Origin: an uncultured Dehalococcoidia bacterium | GTDB taxonomy: Bacteria > Chloroflexota > Dehalococcoidia > Lucifugimonadales > UBA3495 | DNA length: 64,000 nt | Direction of reading: 5' to 3' | Assembly: GCA_958296225.1 (NCBI GenBank) | Contig: OY282456.1 | Coordinates: 806,001 to 870,000 of the forward strand | Shown: piece after piece, positions 33,745-41,908 of the stretch | How positions within the stretch are numbered: the stretch's first letter is position 1 | How the letters are laid out: every line of letters begins with the position of its first letter | Translations under genes and position numbers: made by a program | Notes under the pieces: model-generated | Database searches by the model: none | Told to the model about the DNA's origin: nothing | The model's input: the letters and a program-made list of their open reading frames with translations, nothing else

Positions 33745-34629
33745 ATGACCACCGTTGGAAACGGAAAGCACACTTACACGCTGACGGCGGATTGGGCCAG
33801 GATGCCCGACGCCCATCCCATGGGGGCCGTCAGCGCTCTCGCCAGCGACTCCGCCGGCAACATCTACGTGTTCCACCGCGCCGACCCGCCCGTCGCCATC
33901 TTTGACCGCAACACCGGCGACTTTATCAGCGGTTGGGGCAATGGCTCTTTCGTGTATGCCCACGGCTTTTACATTGAAGACGACATCGTGTATCTGACCG
34001 ACCGGGACACTTCGGTTTGCATCATGTACACGCTGGACGGCAAGCCCATCCAGATGCTGGGCCGGTACATGGTCCACTCCGACACGGGGGCCGAAGTGGC
34101 CGGCGAGCTGGTGCCCCGGGCCGCCGGGCCGTTCAACTATCCCGCCGAGCTGGTGCCGTCGCCCAGCGGCGACCTGTTCGTCGCCGACGGCTATCGCAAC
34201 GCCCGTATTCACCGCTTTGACAACGACGGCAACCACAAGTATTCCTGGGGCAAGCCGGGCAAGGAGCACCCCTACGAGTTCCACCTGCCCCACAGCCTGC
34301 TGGTGACCCGCGATGACCGGGTGTACGTGTGCGACCGGGAGAACAGCCGCATCCAGGTGTTCGACACCATGGGCAACTTCCGGGCTATGTGGACGGATAC
34401 CTGCCGTCCCACGGACATTGCGGAAACTCCGGAGGGCGATTTTGTGGTCAGCCAACTGCCGCCGCTGGACAACTCCCACGCCCCGCAGGTAAGCATCTTC
34501 GACCGCGATGGCAACGTGCTGGCCCGCTGGGACAGCCGCTCCGCCCACGGCATCTGGTGCGATGCCCACGGCGACGTGTTCCTGGCGCTAACCGGAGACC
34601 GGGCAGTGGATAAGTACGCGCGGAGCTGA
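33745..34629 (+). CDS. NHL-repeat beta-propeller protein
   Basis: The 294-residue product contains about six NHL-type blades such as LASDSAGNIYVFHRADPPVA, LVPSPSGDLFVADGYRNARI then HRFDNDGNHKYSWGKPG, and LLVTRDDRVYVCDRENSRIQ then VFDTMGNF. The fold resembles the lyase domain of peptidyl-alpha-hydroxyglycine amidating lyases and 6-bladed scaffold propellers. It has no signal peptide, so it is probably cytoplasmic. Catalysis cannot be assumed from NHL repeats alone. AGGAGGAAC precedes the ATG and a hairpin terminator follows. Confidence 0.85.
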   Translation: MTTVGNGKHTYTLTADWARMPDAHPMGAVSALASDSAGNIYVFHRADPPVAIFDRNTGDFISGWGNGSFVYAHGFYIEDDIVYLTDRDTSVCIMYTLDGKPIQMLGRYMVHSDTGAEVAGELVPRAAGPFNYPAELVPSPSGDLFVADGYRNARIHRFDNDGNHKYSWGKPGKEHPYEFHLPHSLLVTRDDRVYVCDRENSRIQVFDTMGNFRAMWTDTCRPTDIAETPEGDFVVSQLPPLDNSHAPQVSIFDRDGNVLARWDSRSAHGIWCDAHGDVFLALTGDRAVDKYARS

Positions 34630-34658
34630 CGCTGCAATACAGTTGCGCTATGTGGTGG

Positions 34659-34685
34659 CCGGGGCAGGTTTGCAACCTGCCCCGG
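34659..34685. terminator. Perfect 12-bp hairpin after the NHL gene, dispersed repeat type
   Basis: CCGGGGCAGGTT, loop TGC, AACCTGCCCCGG. The shape GGGGC-GG-TTGCAA-CC-GCCCC recurs at 38464-38488 with compensating base changes, and a shorter relative is at 50190-50213. Confidence 0.65.
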
Positions 34686-34711
34686 CGGGCTTTGTCGCGG
34701 GGTCGCAGTGC

Positions 34712-34717
34712 TATAAT
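34712..34717 (+). promoter_or_regulatory. TATAAT promoter for the coiled-coil protein gene
   Basis: The consensus -10 TATAAT with a TGC extension (GTGCTATAAT) lies 22 bp before the ATG at 34740; GGGAGG is the ribosome-binding site. Confidence 0.55.
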
Positions 34718-34739
34718 ATCGTCAGGGAGGTTTGATTAG

Positions 34740-35465
34740 ATGACTACTATCAACACTATCCAGGATTTTCTCCGGGTGATGGACGAGCACCCCGAATGGC
34801 GGGAAGAGGTGCGCGTGCGGCTGCTCAGCCGGGAGCTCCTGGAGCTGCCCGAGAAATTCGCGGCCTTTGTCGCCGAGATGCAGGAGTTCCAGAAAGAAGC
34901 TAATCAGCGCTTTGACCGTATCGAGTCCCGGCAGGACGAACTTGCTGCCCGGCAGGACGAATTCGCCACCCGGCAGGATGAATTTGCCGCCAAGCAGGAC
35001 GAATTCGCCGCCGCTGTCAAACGAATGGATACTAATCTGAGCGACATGAAAGGCGCGTTTGCCGTTGACCGAACCGTGCGGTCGGCCGGGGCTATCGCGC
35101 TGTTGATGAACCTGGAACGAGTTGCGGATGTCGGCGAAGAAGCCCTGATACGAATGACGCTGTCCAATGACATTGCCGACATACCGGATGGCGACATAGA
35201 AAGCTTTCGCGGCGCTGATTTGGTGATACAGGCCGTCAATCAGGACGGCGCGGACTGCTACATCGCCGTGGAAGTATCGTACACGGCAAACCGCAGGGAC
35301 GCCGAGCGGGCGACACGCCACGCCGCCCTCCTCACCAGGTTCACCGGCAAGCCGGCTTATCCCGTAGTAGCCGCCGTGGAAGTGGACCGGCGCATACGGC
35401 CTTTGCTGCGTTCCGGGGATTTAACCTGGCACAAACTTCATACCAAACTCTGGAATCCCCACTAG
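34740..35465 (+). CDS. Coiled-coil protein with PD-(D/E)XK-like C-terminal domain
   Basis: The 241-residue protein has an N-terminal helical part, then four heptad copies of RQDELAA/RQDEFAT/RQDEFAA/KQDEFAA (about 65-95) forming a coiled coil. The C-terminal half ends with DCYIAVEVSYTANRRDAERATRHAAL, where D...E-V-S is placed like the catalytic core of PD-(D/E)XK nucleases, though the Lys is replaced. Similar architectures are common in Chloroflexota and cyanobacteria and remain unassigned. The DNA repeats coding for the heptads are near-identical 21-mers, so their number may vary between strains. Confidence 0.6.
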   Translation: MTTINTIQDFLRVMDEHPEWREEVRVRLLSRELLELPEKFAAFVAEMQEFQKEANQRFDRIESRQDELAARQDEFATRQDEFAAKQDEFAAAVKRMDTNLSDMKGAFAVDRTVRSAGAIALLMNLERVADVGEEALIRMTLSNDIADIPDGDIESFRGADLVIQAVNQDGADCYIAVEVSYTANRRDAERATRHAALLTRFTGKPAYPVVAAVEVDRRIRPLLRSGDLTWHKLHTKLWNPH

Positions 35466-35576
35466 TCGCCGTTCCGCCTAGAGCGGCGCACTCTTGCCGG
35501 GGCGAATTTCGTTCATATTGAAAATGGCGGCAAGCCCTTGTCATAACGCCGCTATAGCGCGATAATCGCGCGCGTT
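35466..35576. other. Short intergenic stretch upstream of the methyltransferase
   Basis: It contains a small palindrome GCGCGATAATCGCGCGC near 35556-35572 directly before the presumed TTG start of the methyltransferase, possibly a regulatory site. No clear -10/-35 pair is seen. Confidence 0.3.
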
Positions 35577-36556
35577 TTGGCAGAAGAACAAAAATACCCC
35601 CCCCCCCCGATAAGCAGGGGGTAAAAACCCAAACCAGCGCCTTTGGGTCATCGGGCCGGCGCGGGCATGATTCATCCCGGTTCTACGCCGGCCGCCTTTA
35701 CGAAGGACTGCCGGACGAGCGGCGCGTTCCCTATGTAGAAAACCCGCTGCCGGCGGATGCCGCCAACGCCATTTTCCCCGGCTCTGCGGAGCGGATGGTC
35801 GAACTGCCGGATTGCAGCGTCCATCTGATGGTCACGTCGCCGCCGTACAACGTGGGCAAGGAATACGATGCTGACCTGACGCTGGACGAGTACCGCGATT
35901 TTCTCCGCCGGGTGATGCTTGAGGTTCACCGCGTCCTGGTTCCCGGCGGGCGCGTTTGTTTCAACATCGCCAACCTGGGGCGACGGCCTTATCTGCCGCT
36001 GCACCGCTACATTATCGAGGATTTGCTGGGCCTCGGTTTTTTGATGCGGGGCGAAATCATCTGGGACAAGGCCGCCAGCGCCGCCTCGTCCACCGCCTGG
36101 GGCAGCTGGATGTCCGCGGCCAACCCCACGCTGCGCGACGTTCACGAGTATATCCTGGCGCTCTGCAAGGACACCTACCGCCGTCCCAAAGTGCCCAGCC
36201 GCGAATCCACCATCCGCCGGGACGACTTTCTGGAATGGACGCGCAGCGTCTGGCAGTTCCCGGCGGAATCGGCCCGGCGCATCGGGCACCCGGCGCCGTT
36301 TCCGGTGGAGCTGCCCCGCCGCTGCATCGAGCTGTATACCTACGCCGGCGAGGTAGTACTGGACCCGTTTATGGGCAGCGGCACCACTGCCATCGCCGCC
36401 CTGCAAACGGGCCGGCGGTTTGTAGGGTATGAGATTTCTGCGGAGTACCGGGGTCTGGCGCGGCGGCGGCTCTCAAATGTCCCCAGCCTGTTTGCGCGGA
36501 CCGACGGCAAGGGACGAGTGATTGCGGAGGCGGGTGATGCCGAATATACGGTATAA
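35577..36556 (+). CDS. Site-specific DNA methyltransferase, 5' end out of frame at a poly-C tract (possible phase-variable gene)
   Basis: From MVELPDCSVHLMVTSPPYNVGKEYD onward (ATG 35795) this is a beta-class N4-cytosine/N6-adenine methyltransferase: motif IV TSPPY, LVPGGRVCFNIANLG, and motif I LDPFMGSGTTAIAAL at the C-terminus. The homologous-looking sequence extends upstream of 35795 without a start: AFGSSGRRGHDSSRFYAGRL and YVENPLPADAANAIFPGSAE. The only plausible start is TTG 35577 (reading AEEQKYPPP), which is separated from that frame by a run of 12 C. As written, translation from 35577 ends 24 nt after the run; with 10 or 13 C the whole gene would be in frame. The 3' end overlaps the endonuclease gene by 20 nt. 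Confidence 0.85.
35597..35608 (+). repeat. Homopolymeric tract of 12 C in the methyltransferase 5' coding region
   Basis: Twelve consecutive C residues follow codon 6 of the presumed frame. Tracts of this length slip during replication and switch genes on and off in many bacteria, especially restriction-modification genes. Confidence 0.9.
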
Positions 36557-37223
36557 CGACATCGCCGCCGCCAACTACAGCCGGTTCATCGGCAGGACGC
36601 TGTTGACCAACGACCGGCTGCGGCATTATTTTGACGCCTGCTTTCAGTCGGCAATTGATGAGGCCGGCTGCTATCCGGTGTGGGCGTGCGTCGGCTGTAT
36701 CGGCAATGGAAAGGCCACCGCCGCCTTTGGCAATGCGCCCCGGCGATGCCCGATATGTGAGTCCCCCAAAGTGTTTGAAGTAGCCACCTTCCAGAGCCGG
36801 GCATCGGTAGTGGGCAACGCCTTCGAGCGCGCGGTACGCCACTTGCTGACCGCTCGGTTTGAGCTGCCGGCAACGCCTACGCCGGGCAATACGCACACTC
36901 ACGATATTGAAGTTACCAGCGCCATTGCCATTGAAACCAAAGGTTCGCCCCGGCGACTGCTGAACCCCGACCAATCAATTACCACACTGCAACGGCCCGG
37001 TCTGGAACGCTCCGACACGTGGAAAAAGGCGCAGGCTAACGCCGCCAATTATCGCCGGAACAACCGCCGCAATCCCTTTTTCATCGTGTCCAACGCCGTG
37101 CCGCCCGACCTGGTGGGCTACCGCAGCGACGACATTACCGGGATTTTCAACATCACGCAGGCCGGTCGGGTCAATGCGCTGGTTAACGAAGTCAACGCCG
37201 CGCTGCCCGGACAGCCTAATTAG
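36537..37223 (+). CDS. Type II restriction endonuclease partner (PD-(D/E)XK, zinc-ribbon)
   Basis: The ATG at 36537 gives 228 residues. ACVGCIGNGK and PRRCPICESPKV form a four-Cys zinc ribbon (about 49-80). The nuclease core is THDIEVTSAIAIETKGSPRRL (about 121-141) with D...ETK. A basic, Asn-rich segment (KAQANAANYRRNNRRN) may touch DNA. Overlap with the methyltransferase, in the same direction, is standard for type II restriction systems. I do not recognise the specificity. If the methyltransferase is switched off while this enzyme is made, the cell would cut its own DNA, so expression should be coupled. Confidence 0.75.
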   Translation: MPNIRYNDIAAANYSRFIGRTLLTNDRLRHYFDACFQSAIDEAGCYPVWACVGCIGNGKATAAFGNAPRRCPICESPKVFEVATFQSRASVVGNAFERAVRHLLTARFELPATPTPGNTHTHDIEVTSAIAIETKGSPRRLLNPDQSITTLQRPGLERSDTWKKAQANAANYRRNNRRNPFFIVSNAVPPDLVGYRSDDITGIFNITQAGRVNALVNEVNAALPGQPN

Positions 37224-37238
37224 GTGGCGCGAATCTGC

Positions 37239-37244
37239 TACAAT
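37239..37244 (+). promoter_or_regulatory. Putative -10 box of the LLM oxidoreductase gene
   Basis: TACAAT in CTGCTACAATGCGG, 46 bp before the ATG at 37290; the same TGCTA-AATGCGG core precedes rpmB at 49937. Confidence 0.5.
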
Positions 37245-37289
37245 GCGGCTAATCGCCGCCAAAGCTGGCCGCAGCAGGAGCGCAACGTT

Positions 37290-38417
37290 ATGGACCTCGG
37301 CCTTTTTTACCAAATCCAGGTGCCCAAGCCCTGGGACGATATGAGCGAAACCCGCAAGTTCCAGGAGATGATGGAGCAGGTCGGTTTCGCCGAAGAGATG
37401 GGTATGACCTCGGTATGGTTCGTGGAACACCACTTCCGCTCGGAGTGGTCGCACTCCAGCGCGCCGGATATTACGCTGGCGGCGCTGAGCCAGCGCACCA
37501 CTAATATGCGCCTGGGCATCGCCGTGGTGCTGGCGCCGCTGCACCATCCCCTGAACATCGCATCGCGCATGGCCACGCTGGACGTTATCTCCGGCGGGCG
37601 GGTGAACCTGGGTATCGGGCGCTCCGGCTATCCCTACCAGATGCTGCCCTACGGCTCAGACCTGGCGGACGTGTCGGAGATGGTGGAAGAGTACCTGCAA
37701 ATCATCCCCGGCGCCTGGACGGAGGAGTCATTCTCCTTTGAGGGCAAGCACTACAACATCCCGCCACGGGAGGTTATCCCCAAGCCGGTGCAGAAGCCGC
37801 ATCCTCCCATCTGGCAGGCGGTAAGCCAGGAGTTCACCGCCGAGAAGGTGGGACGGCAGGGGCTGGGTTGTCTGGCGCAAACCAGCGTTGGCCTGGAGCG
37901 GGCCGAGGGTCTCATCCAAATCTACCGGGAGGCGATCAAGAACCCGGAGCCGGCCACGAAACTGGTGTATCCCCGCGTCGCCGGCAACACCGTGGGGCTG
38001 TGTATGGAGAACCGCGAAAAGGCTTTTGAGCGGGCCGAGGCAATCATCGACTGGTATCGGGTGCAGCAGCGCATCCGTGATTCCTACGTGTGGCAAGGCT
38101 ATGACCCGGCGCGGGTGCCCGACGATTACCAGTGGCACTACCAGCGCGCCGTCAACGCGGACACGGCCCGCGCCGACGAGGTTACGTCCCGTTCGCTAAT
38201 TGACGGCGGCGGCCGCTTCTGCATCGGCGACCCGGACGACTGCATCAAGTACATTGAGGACTACGAGCGGATGGGCGTGGACGAGATTATGCCCCTGTTC
38301 CAGGTTGGCCCCGTAGCCCACGAGGAAGTGATGGAATCGCTGCGCCTGTTCGGCAAGTACATCATCCCCCACTTCAAAGAAAAGGCGCGGAAGGAAGCCC
38401 TGGCCGCCGACAACTGA
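37290..38417 (+). CDS. LLM-class (luciferase-like) flavin-dependent monooxygenase
   Basis: The start at 37290 follows CAGGAGCGCAACGTT; an in-frame ATG-like start at 37224 is less likely. The 375-residue TIM-barrel protein has FAEEMGMTSVWFVEHHF (35-51), LGIAVVLAPLHHPLNIASRMATLDVISGGRVNLGIGRSGYP, a characteristic bacterial-luciferase block, and PPIWQAVSQEFTAEKVGRQG. Such enzymes oxidise organic substrates using reduced FMN or F420. The gene count of this family is often large in SAR202-type Chloroflexota. A repeat-rich hairpin follows the stop. Confidence 0.92.
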   Translation: MDLGLFYQIQVPKPWDDMSETRKFQEMMEQVGFAEEMGMTSVWFVEHHFRSEWSHSSAPDITLAALSQRTTNMRLGIAVVLAPLHHPLNIASRMATLDVISGGRVNLGIGRSGYPYQMLPYGSDLADVSEMVEEYLQIIPGAWTEESFSFEGKHYNIPPREVIPKPVQKPHPPIWQAVSQEFTAEKVGRQGLGCLAQTSVGLERAEGLIQIYREAIKNPEPATKLVYPRVAGNTVGLCMENREKAFERAEAIIDWYRVQQRIRDSYVWQGYDPARVPDDYQWHYQRAVNADTARADEVTSRSLIDGGGRFCIGDPDDCIKYIEDYERMGVDEIMPLFQVGPVAHEEVMESLRLFGKYIIPHFKEKARKEALAADN

Positions 38418-38427
38418 CGGATGGGCG

Positions 38428-38490
38428 CGCGATTGCCACGCTGCGCCCGCAATGACAATGGGTAGGGGCGGGTTGCAAGCCCGCCCCTCT
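38428..38490. repeat. Composite dispersed repeat with terminator-like hairpin
   Basis: CGCGATTGCCACGCTGCGCC at 38429 nearly repeats 6751-6770. It is followed by the palindrome AGGGGCGGG (38464-38472), loop TTGCAAG, CCCGCCCCT (38480-38488), a 9-bp perfect stem. It lies between convergent genes and could terminate both. Confidence 0.65.
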
Positions 38491-38515
38491 GACGTTGCCC
38501 GAGGTTGACAACCGG

Positions 38516-40027
38516 CTAGGGGCGATAGCTACCGTTGCCGTTGCCGCCAACGCCGTTTTCGTAGCCGTTGGTGAATTGCCGGCGCTCCTGGGCCACCGCG
38601 CGGCTGCGCTCCCGTTCAATCTTGATTTGCTGGCCGCGGGACACATAGCCGTACTGGGTCTCCGGGTCGTGCCCGTTCATCTGCGGCAGGAAGCGGCGGG
38701 AGCCAAAGCCGGTATATTCCAGGCCGCCCGGTATCGTCACGTAGGCGTTATCTGCGCCCATAATGTCGGTAATGCTGCGAATGTCGTCAGTCTGCAATGG
38801 GAACAGCAGGGAAACGTGCAAATGCCGGTCGTCCGGCGAGTGCTGGAAATTGGCCGAGGCGAAAGACCACATCAGGTTGGGATAGGCCAGGTCGAAGTCT
38901 TCCCGGGCCAGCTGGTCTCGCACGTCGCTCTCAATCTCGCGGATACCGGCCGGTTCAATCGGGAGGACAATCACCATCCGCATTACGGCGTCGCCGGCTA
39001 CAAAGCCGTGCTTGGCCAGTTGCAGGTCGGAGCGTTTGGGGTCAAGGATGTCCCACATAGCCGACTTGATGGAGAAGGGGAGATGCTTGGCGCTGTCGTT
39101 GACGACAACAACTTCCCGGCCGCTGAACGGGCCGAGCAGGCGTGACCGCTGGCGGGTGTCGGTGATGTCAACCCGCCGGTTCAGCACCCGGACCCCGAAC
39201 CAGCCGTTGGAATAGTCGCCGAAGCTGGCTACCGTCTCGGACATGGAACCGGAGTCAACCTGATACCGCATACCGGCTTCCATAGAAGCCAGCGCGATGG
39301 CCAGTTTGTCATCCAGGCGCTCGTAGTTGAGCGACAGGCTGTTGTCGGTAATCAGAGCCGGGTACCTCAAGTACTCTATCTCACCCTGGCTGTTCATGCT
39401 TTGCCGGATCCCGATAGTCTCTTCGTAGGCGCCCCAGGTCTCCCGCCGCATATTCTCTTTCAGCACCGGCTCGCTTGGCGTTAGCACGATGGGCAGGTAG
39501 GTGGCTTCCGGGAAGCGCTCTACCATCATCTCGTGCAACACGCCGCCCAACTTGGCGTGGCCGCCGAAGCCCAGCCATTCCAGGATGAGCTGGGGAGGCG
39601 AGCCGACTTCTTCCGAGCGCCGGGCTACGGTGTCCACCATGCGCTCCATATCACGGTGAATCAGCCCGTAGAAGTCTTTGTAGGCGTTGGGGTCGCGGAG
39701 GAAGCCGTCCACCTTGGGCAGGAAGCCCGGCAGTATCACCGGGAGCTGACCGCCCTGCACACGCCGCATCGCCCGCGTTTCGTTGTCGATGGAGTCGATG
39801 GTGCCCTGATTGCAGTCGTACATCATCAGGCTTTGCACGCGGTCCAGCACGCCGGCCTCGCCCATCCGCTTCGCCCACCTCCAGCTCCGCTTGTATCCGG
39901 CGGTTCCCACGGCCACGGACACAATCGGCGGCGGCGTACCGTCCCGGGAACGGTCTTCCTGTGCGCCTAGTCGATGCGGATTATTGCGTCGAATGTGGAA
40001 GGTACGGTTTTGAGTCTTTGGTGGCAT
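38516..40027 (-). CDS. Divergent tubulin/FtsZ-like protein (tentative), copy 1
   Basis: The 503-residue product has no clear family name from memory. PPPIVSVAVGTAGYKRSWRW (about 32-51) resembles a glycine-rich nucleotide loop. LILEWLGFGGHAKLGGVLHE, then RFPEATYLPIVLTPSEP (about 148-185), is placed like the tubulin signature loop G-G-G-T-G-S-G and the following strand, but with GFGGHAKLGG. ITDNSLSLNYERLDDKLAIA and MSETVASFGDY resemble the middle of FtsZ. The tail is Gly/Asn rich (GYENGVGGNGNGS). It shares all these blocks with the 40410-41780 protein, so the two are an old duplication. Confidence 0.5.
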   Translation of the reverse strand: MPPKTQNRTFHIRRNNPHRLGAQEDRSRDGTPPPIVSVAVGTAGYKRSWRWAKRMGEAGVLDRVQSLMMYDCNQGTIDSIDNETRAMRRVQGGQLPVILPGFLPKVDGFLRDPNAYKDFYGLIHRDMERMVDTVARRSEEVGSPPQLILEWLGFGGHAKLGGVLHEMMVERFPEATYLPIVLTPSEPVLKENMRRETWGAYEETIGIRQSMNSQGEIEYLRYPALITDNSLSLNYERLDDKLAIALASMEAGMRYQVDSGSMSETVASFGDYSNGWFGVRVLNRRVDITDTRQRSRLLGPFSGREVVVVNDSAKHLPFSIKSAMWDILDPKRSDLQLAKHGFVAGDAVMRMVIVLPIEPAGIREIESDVRDQLAREDFDLAYPNLMWSFASANFQHSPDDRHLHVSLLFPLQTDDIRSITDIMGADNAYVTIPGGLEYTGFGSRRFLPQMNGHDPETQYGYVSRGQQIKIERERSRAVAQERRQFTNGYENGVGGNGNGSYRP

Positions 40028-40409
40028 GGTTGTATCCGACCCCCTTACTAGTTTGGGCGGAGCTGTTTTTGCGGCAGTAATCCGTTTTGGTCAGGATAAC
40101 CCAATCTCAGGATTGAACAACGTCCGGTTTGAAACGGCCACGTTGGTTAGCTTGGCTAAATTATGTCAACACCCGTGCGCTCTTGTTGCAATGCGGTCGC
40201 TAGAAGCCGAATCAAATATACCAGACCCGGCTAAAATACGTCAAACGGGCTGCGCCGCCGCTATTGAGCAAAATCAGAAAGCCCTGGCTCAAGGCCACCG
40301 GCCATGCTCCAAAATCTGCTGCTTTTGGCATTGTAGAACGCCTTGCCCGGCGCTCGCCCCGGCTTTCCGATTCCCGCGCCGGCGGGAATGACGGTAAATG
40401 CAGCGCTGC
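40028..40409. other. 382-bp intergenic region between the two tubulin-like genes
   Basis: It is AT-richer than its surroundings and probably contains the promoter of the 38516-40027 gene. It has a palindrome ATTCCCGC (40370-40377), loop GCCG, GCGGGAAT (40382-40389), of the GTCATTCCCGC repeat class, just downstream of the second gene's stop. No coding frame is supported. Confidence 0.5.
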
Positions 40410-41780
40410 CTAAAAGTAGCGCACGTTCTGCTGCCAATCGTCTGCCGGGTCGTCATCGCCGCGGTCGGGGGACAGCTGGGGAGCGGCTTGGATACCCCGG
40501 AGATGATAATAAGAACCGAAGCCGGTTTCGCCCGTTTCCGGTCGCCGGCGTTCGTCCGGCCGGAGGTCGGGACGGAGAATATCGCTCACGGAACTCAACG
40601 CGCCGTAGATTGGGTAGATGCGCGTTACGTGCAGATACGGTTCTTTTTGCAAACCTTCCGTGAACCGGGCCGTGTTGAAAGCGATGTCCATATTGGGATG
40701 ACGGTCAAAGATGTCGCTGCGTTGCAGAACCTCGGCGGCATTAGAGGCCACCGGCTCCAGGGCGTCCGCGTGGACGGGCAGGGAAACGACGATTTCTTGC
40801 GGCGCATCCATGACGTGATTCACCCCCTCCGCCATCTGCGCCGTCGCGTCCAGGGTGGACCAGATAGCGTGGCCCAGGGACATGGACAGTTCGTCCTCCG
40901 GCCCCAGGGCGGCGTATTCCTGCCACCAGGGCGGGAGGCGCAGCCACTCGAATTTGCGCATCACGGGCATCTTGCGTTTCACTACCGCCATGCCCAGCCA
41001 GCCGCCGGAGGCTGGCACCAACCGCCGGAAGGTGGCGGCCAGCGGGCTGGTCGTGATACCTTCCTGTTCCTCGAAATCCGCGACCTCGAACCCGGCTAAC
41101 CCGGTGGTTAACCTGGCGTCATCCTCCCCGGAATGGCCGGCGGACTGGGTGGTTACGAGGCAGTTGGAGCCGGCGAGCAGGTTCTCATACTGCTCCCAGA
41201 TGTATCGCCGCGTCCATTCCTCGGACACGTGGTCCTGGGGCAGCATCATCACGGGCAGAATTACGGCGGAGGGGAAGGCGGTCAGCAACTCCTGGTGGAG
41301 GTGGCCGCCGAGAACCGCGTGGCCGGCAAAGCCCATGAATTCGATAATCACCTCCGGCGAGCGGCCGCTGCGCTCGGCCTGGACCATCACCTGGTTGACG
41401 ATGTTATCCAGGTCCCGTTCCAGGGGGCCCATATATTCCTCGAACTTCCTGGGATCGCGCATAAATCCGTTGGCCAGCGGGATGTAGTTGGGGAAAAGAA
41501 TCTGAATTCCCGACCCGCTTCTGGCCCCGCCCAGGAATTTCCGCAAGAATTTGTGCACGTGGGCTACGGTAATCTCGTTGCAGTCGTAGAACACGGCGCT
41601 TTGAATCCGACCCAGCGCCGACAGTTCGGACATACGCTGCAAAAACAGCAAAGCCCGCCGGCAGCCGGCAGTTCCGGCGCCTACCACCACCAGCGACGGG
41701 GGCGTGCCTTCGGAGAGCCGTTCCGCGGTGTGGAGCAACCGGCGGCTGCGGCTGCGCGGTGTGACGAATATGGATGACAT
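40410..41780 (-). CDS. Divergent tubulin/FtsZ-like protein (tentative), copy 2
   Basis: The 456-residue paralogue of the 38516 gene product has TPPSLVVVGAGTAGCRRALLF (26-46), VFYDCNEITVAHVHKFL (63-79), and VIIEFMGFAGHAVLGGHLHQ, then FPSAVILPVMMLPQDHVSEEW (about 143-180). The G-F-A-G-H-A-x-L-G-G loop is shared with copy 1. A Trp/Pro-rich middle (LRLPPWWQEYAALGPEDELS) and a tail with GETGFGSYYHLRGIQ parallel copy 1's YTGFGSRRFLPQM. A pair of co-directional paralogues suggests hetero-oligomers. The GTPase assignment rests on motif placement only. Confidence 0.5.
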   Translation of the reverse strand: MSSIFVTPRSRSRRLLHTAERLSEGTPPSLVVVGAGTAGCRRALLFLQRMSELSALGRIQSAVFYDCNEITVAHVHKFLRKFLGGARSGSGIQILFPNYIPLANGFMRDPRKFEEYMGPLERDLDNIVNQVMVQAERSGRSPEVIIEFMGFAGHAVLGGHLHQELLTAFPSAVILPVMMLPQDHVSEEWTRRYIWEQYENLLAGSNCLVTTQSAGHSGEDDARLTTGLAGFEVADFEEQEGITTSPLAATFRRLVPASGGWLGMAVVKRKMPVMRKFEWLRLPPWWQEYAALGPEDELSMSLGHAIWSTLDATAQMAEGVNHVMDAPQEIVVSLPVHADALEPVASNAAEVLQRSDIFDRHPNMDIAFNTARFTEGLQKEPYLHVTRIYPIYGALSSVSDILRPDLRPDERRRPETGETGFGSYYHLRGIQAAPQLSPDRGDDDPADDWQQNVRYF

Positions 41781-41908
41781 AGCCGGTTATTTCCAGGCGA
41801 CTGTTGGCCGGCGGCGAACCTTGCTACGGTCGCCGCCGGCCACAATTATAACCTGCCGGCCCATCAACCCCTGCCTATGGGCGGTGGGAGTTTGGACGGA
41901 TTTGGGGG

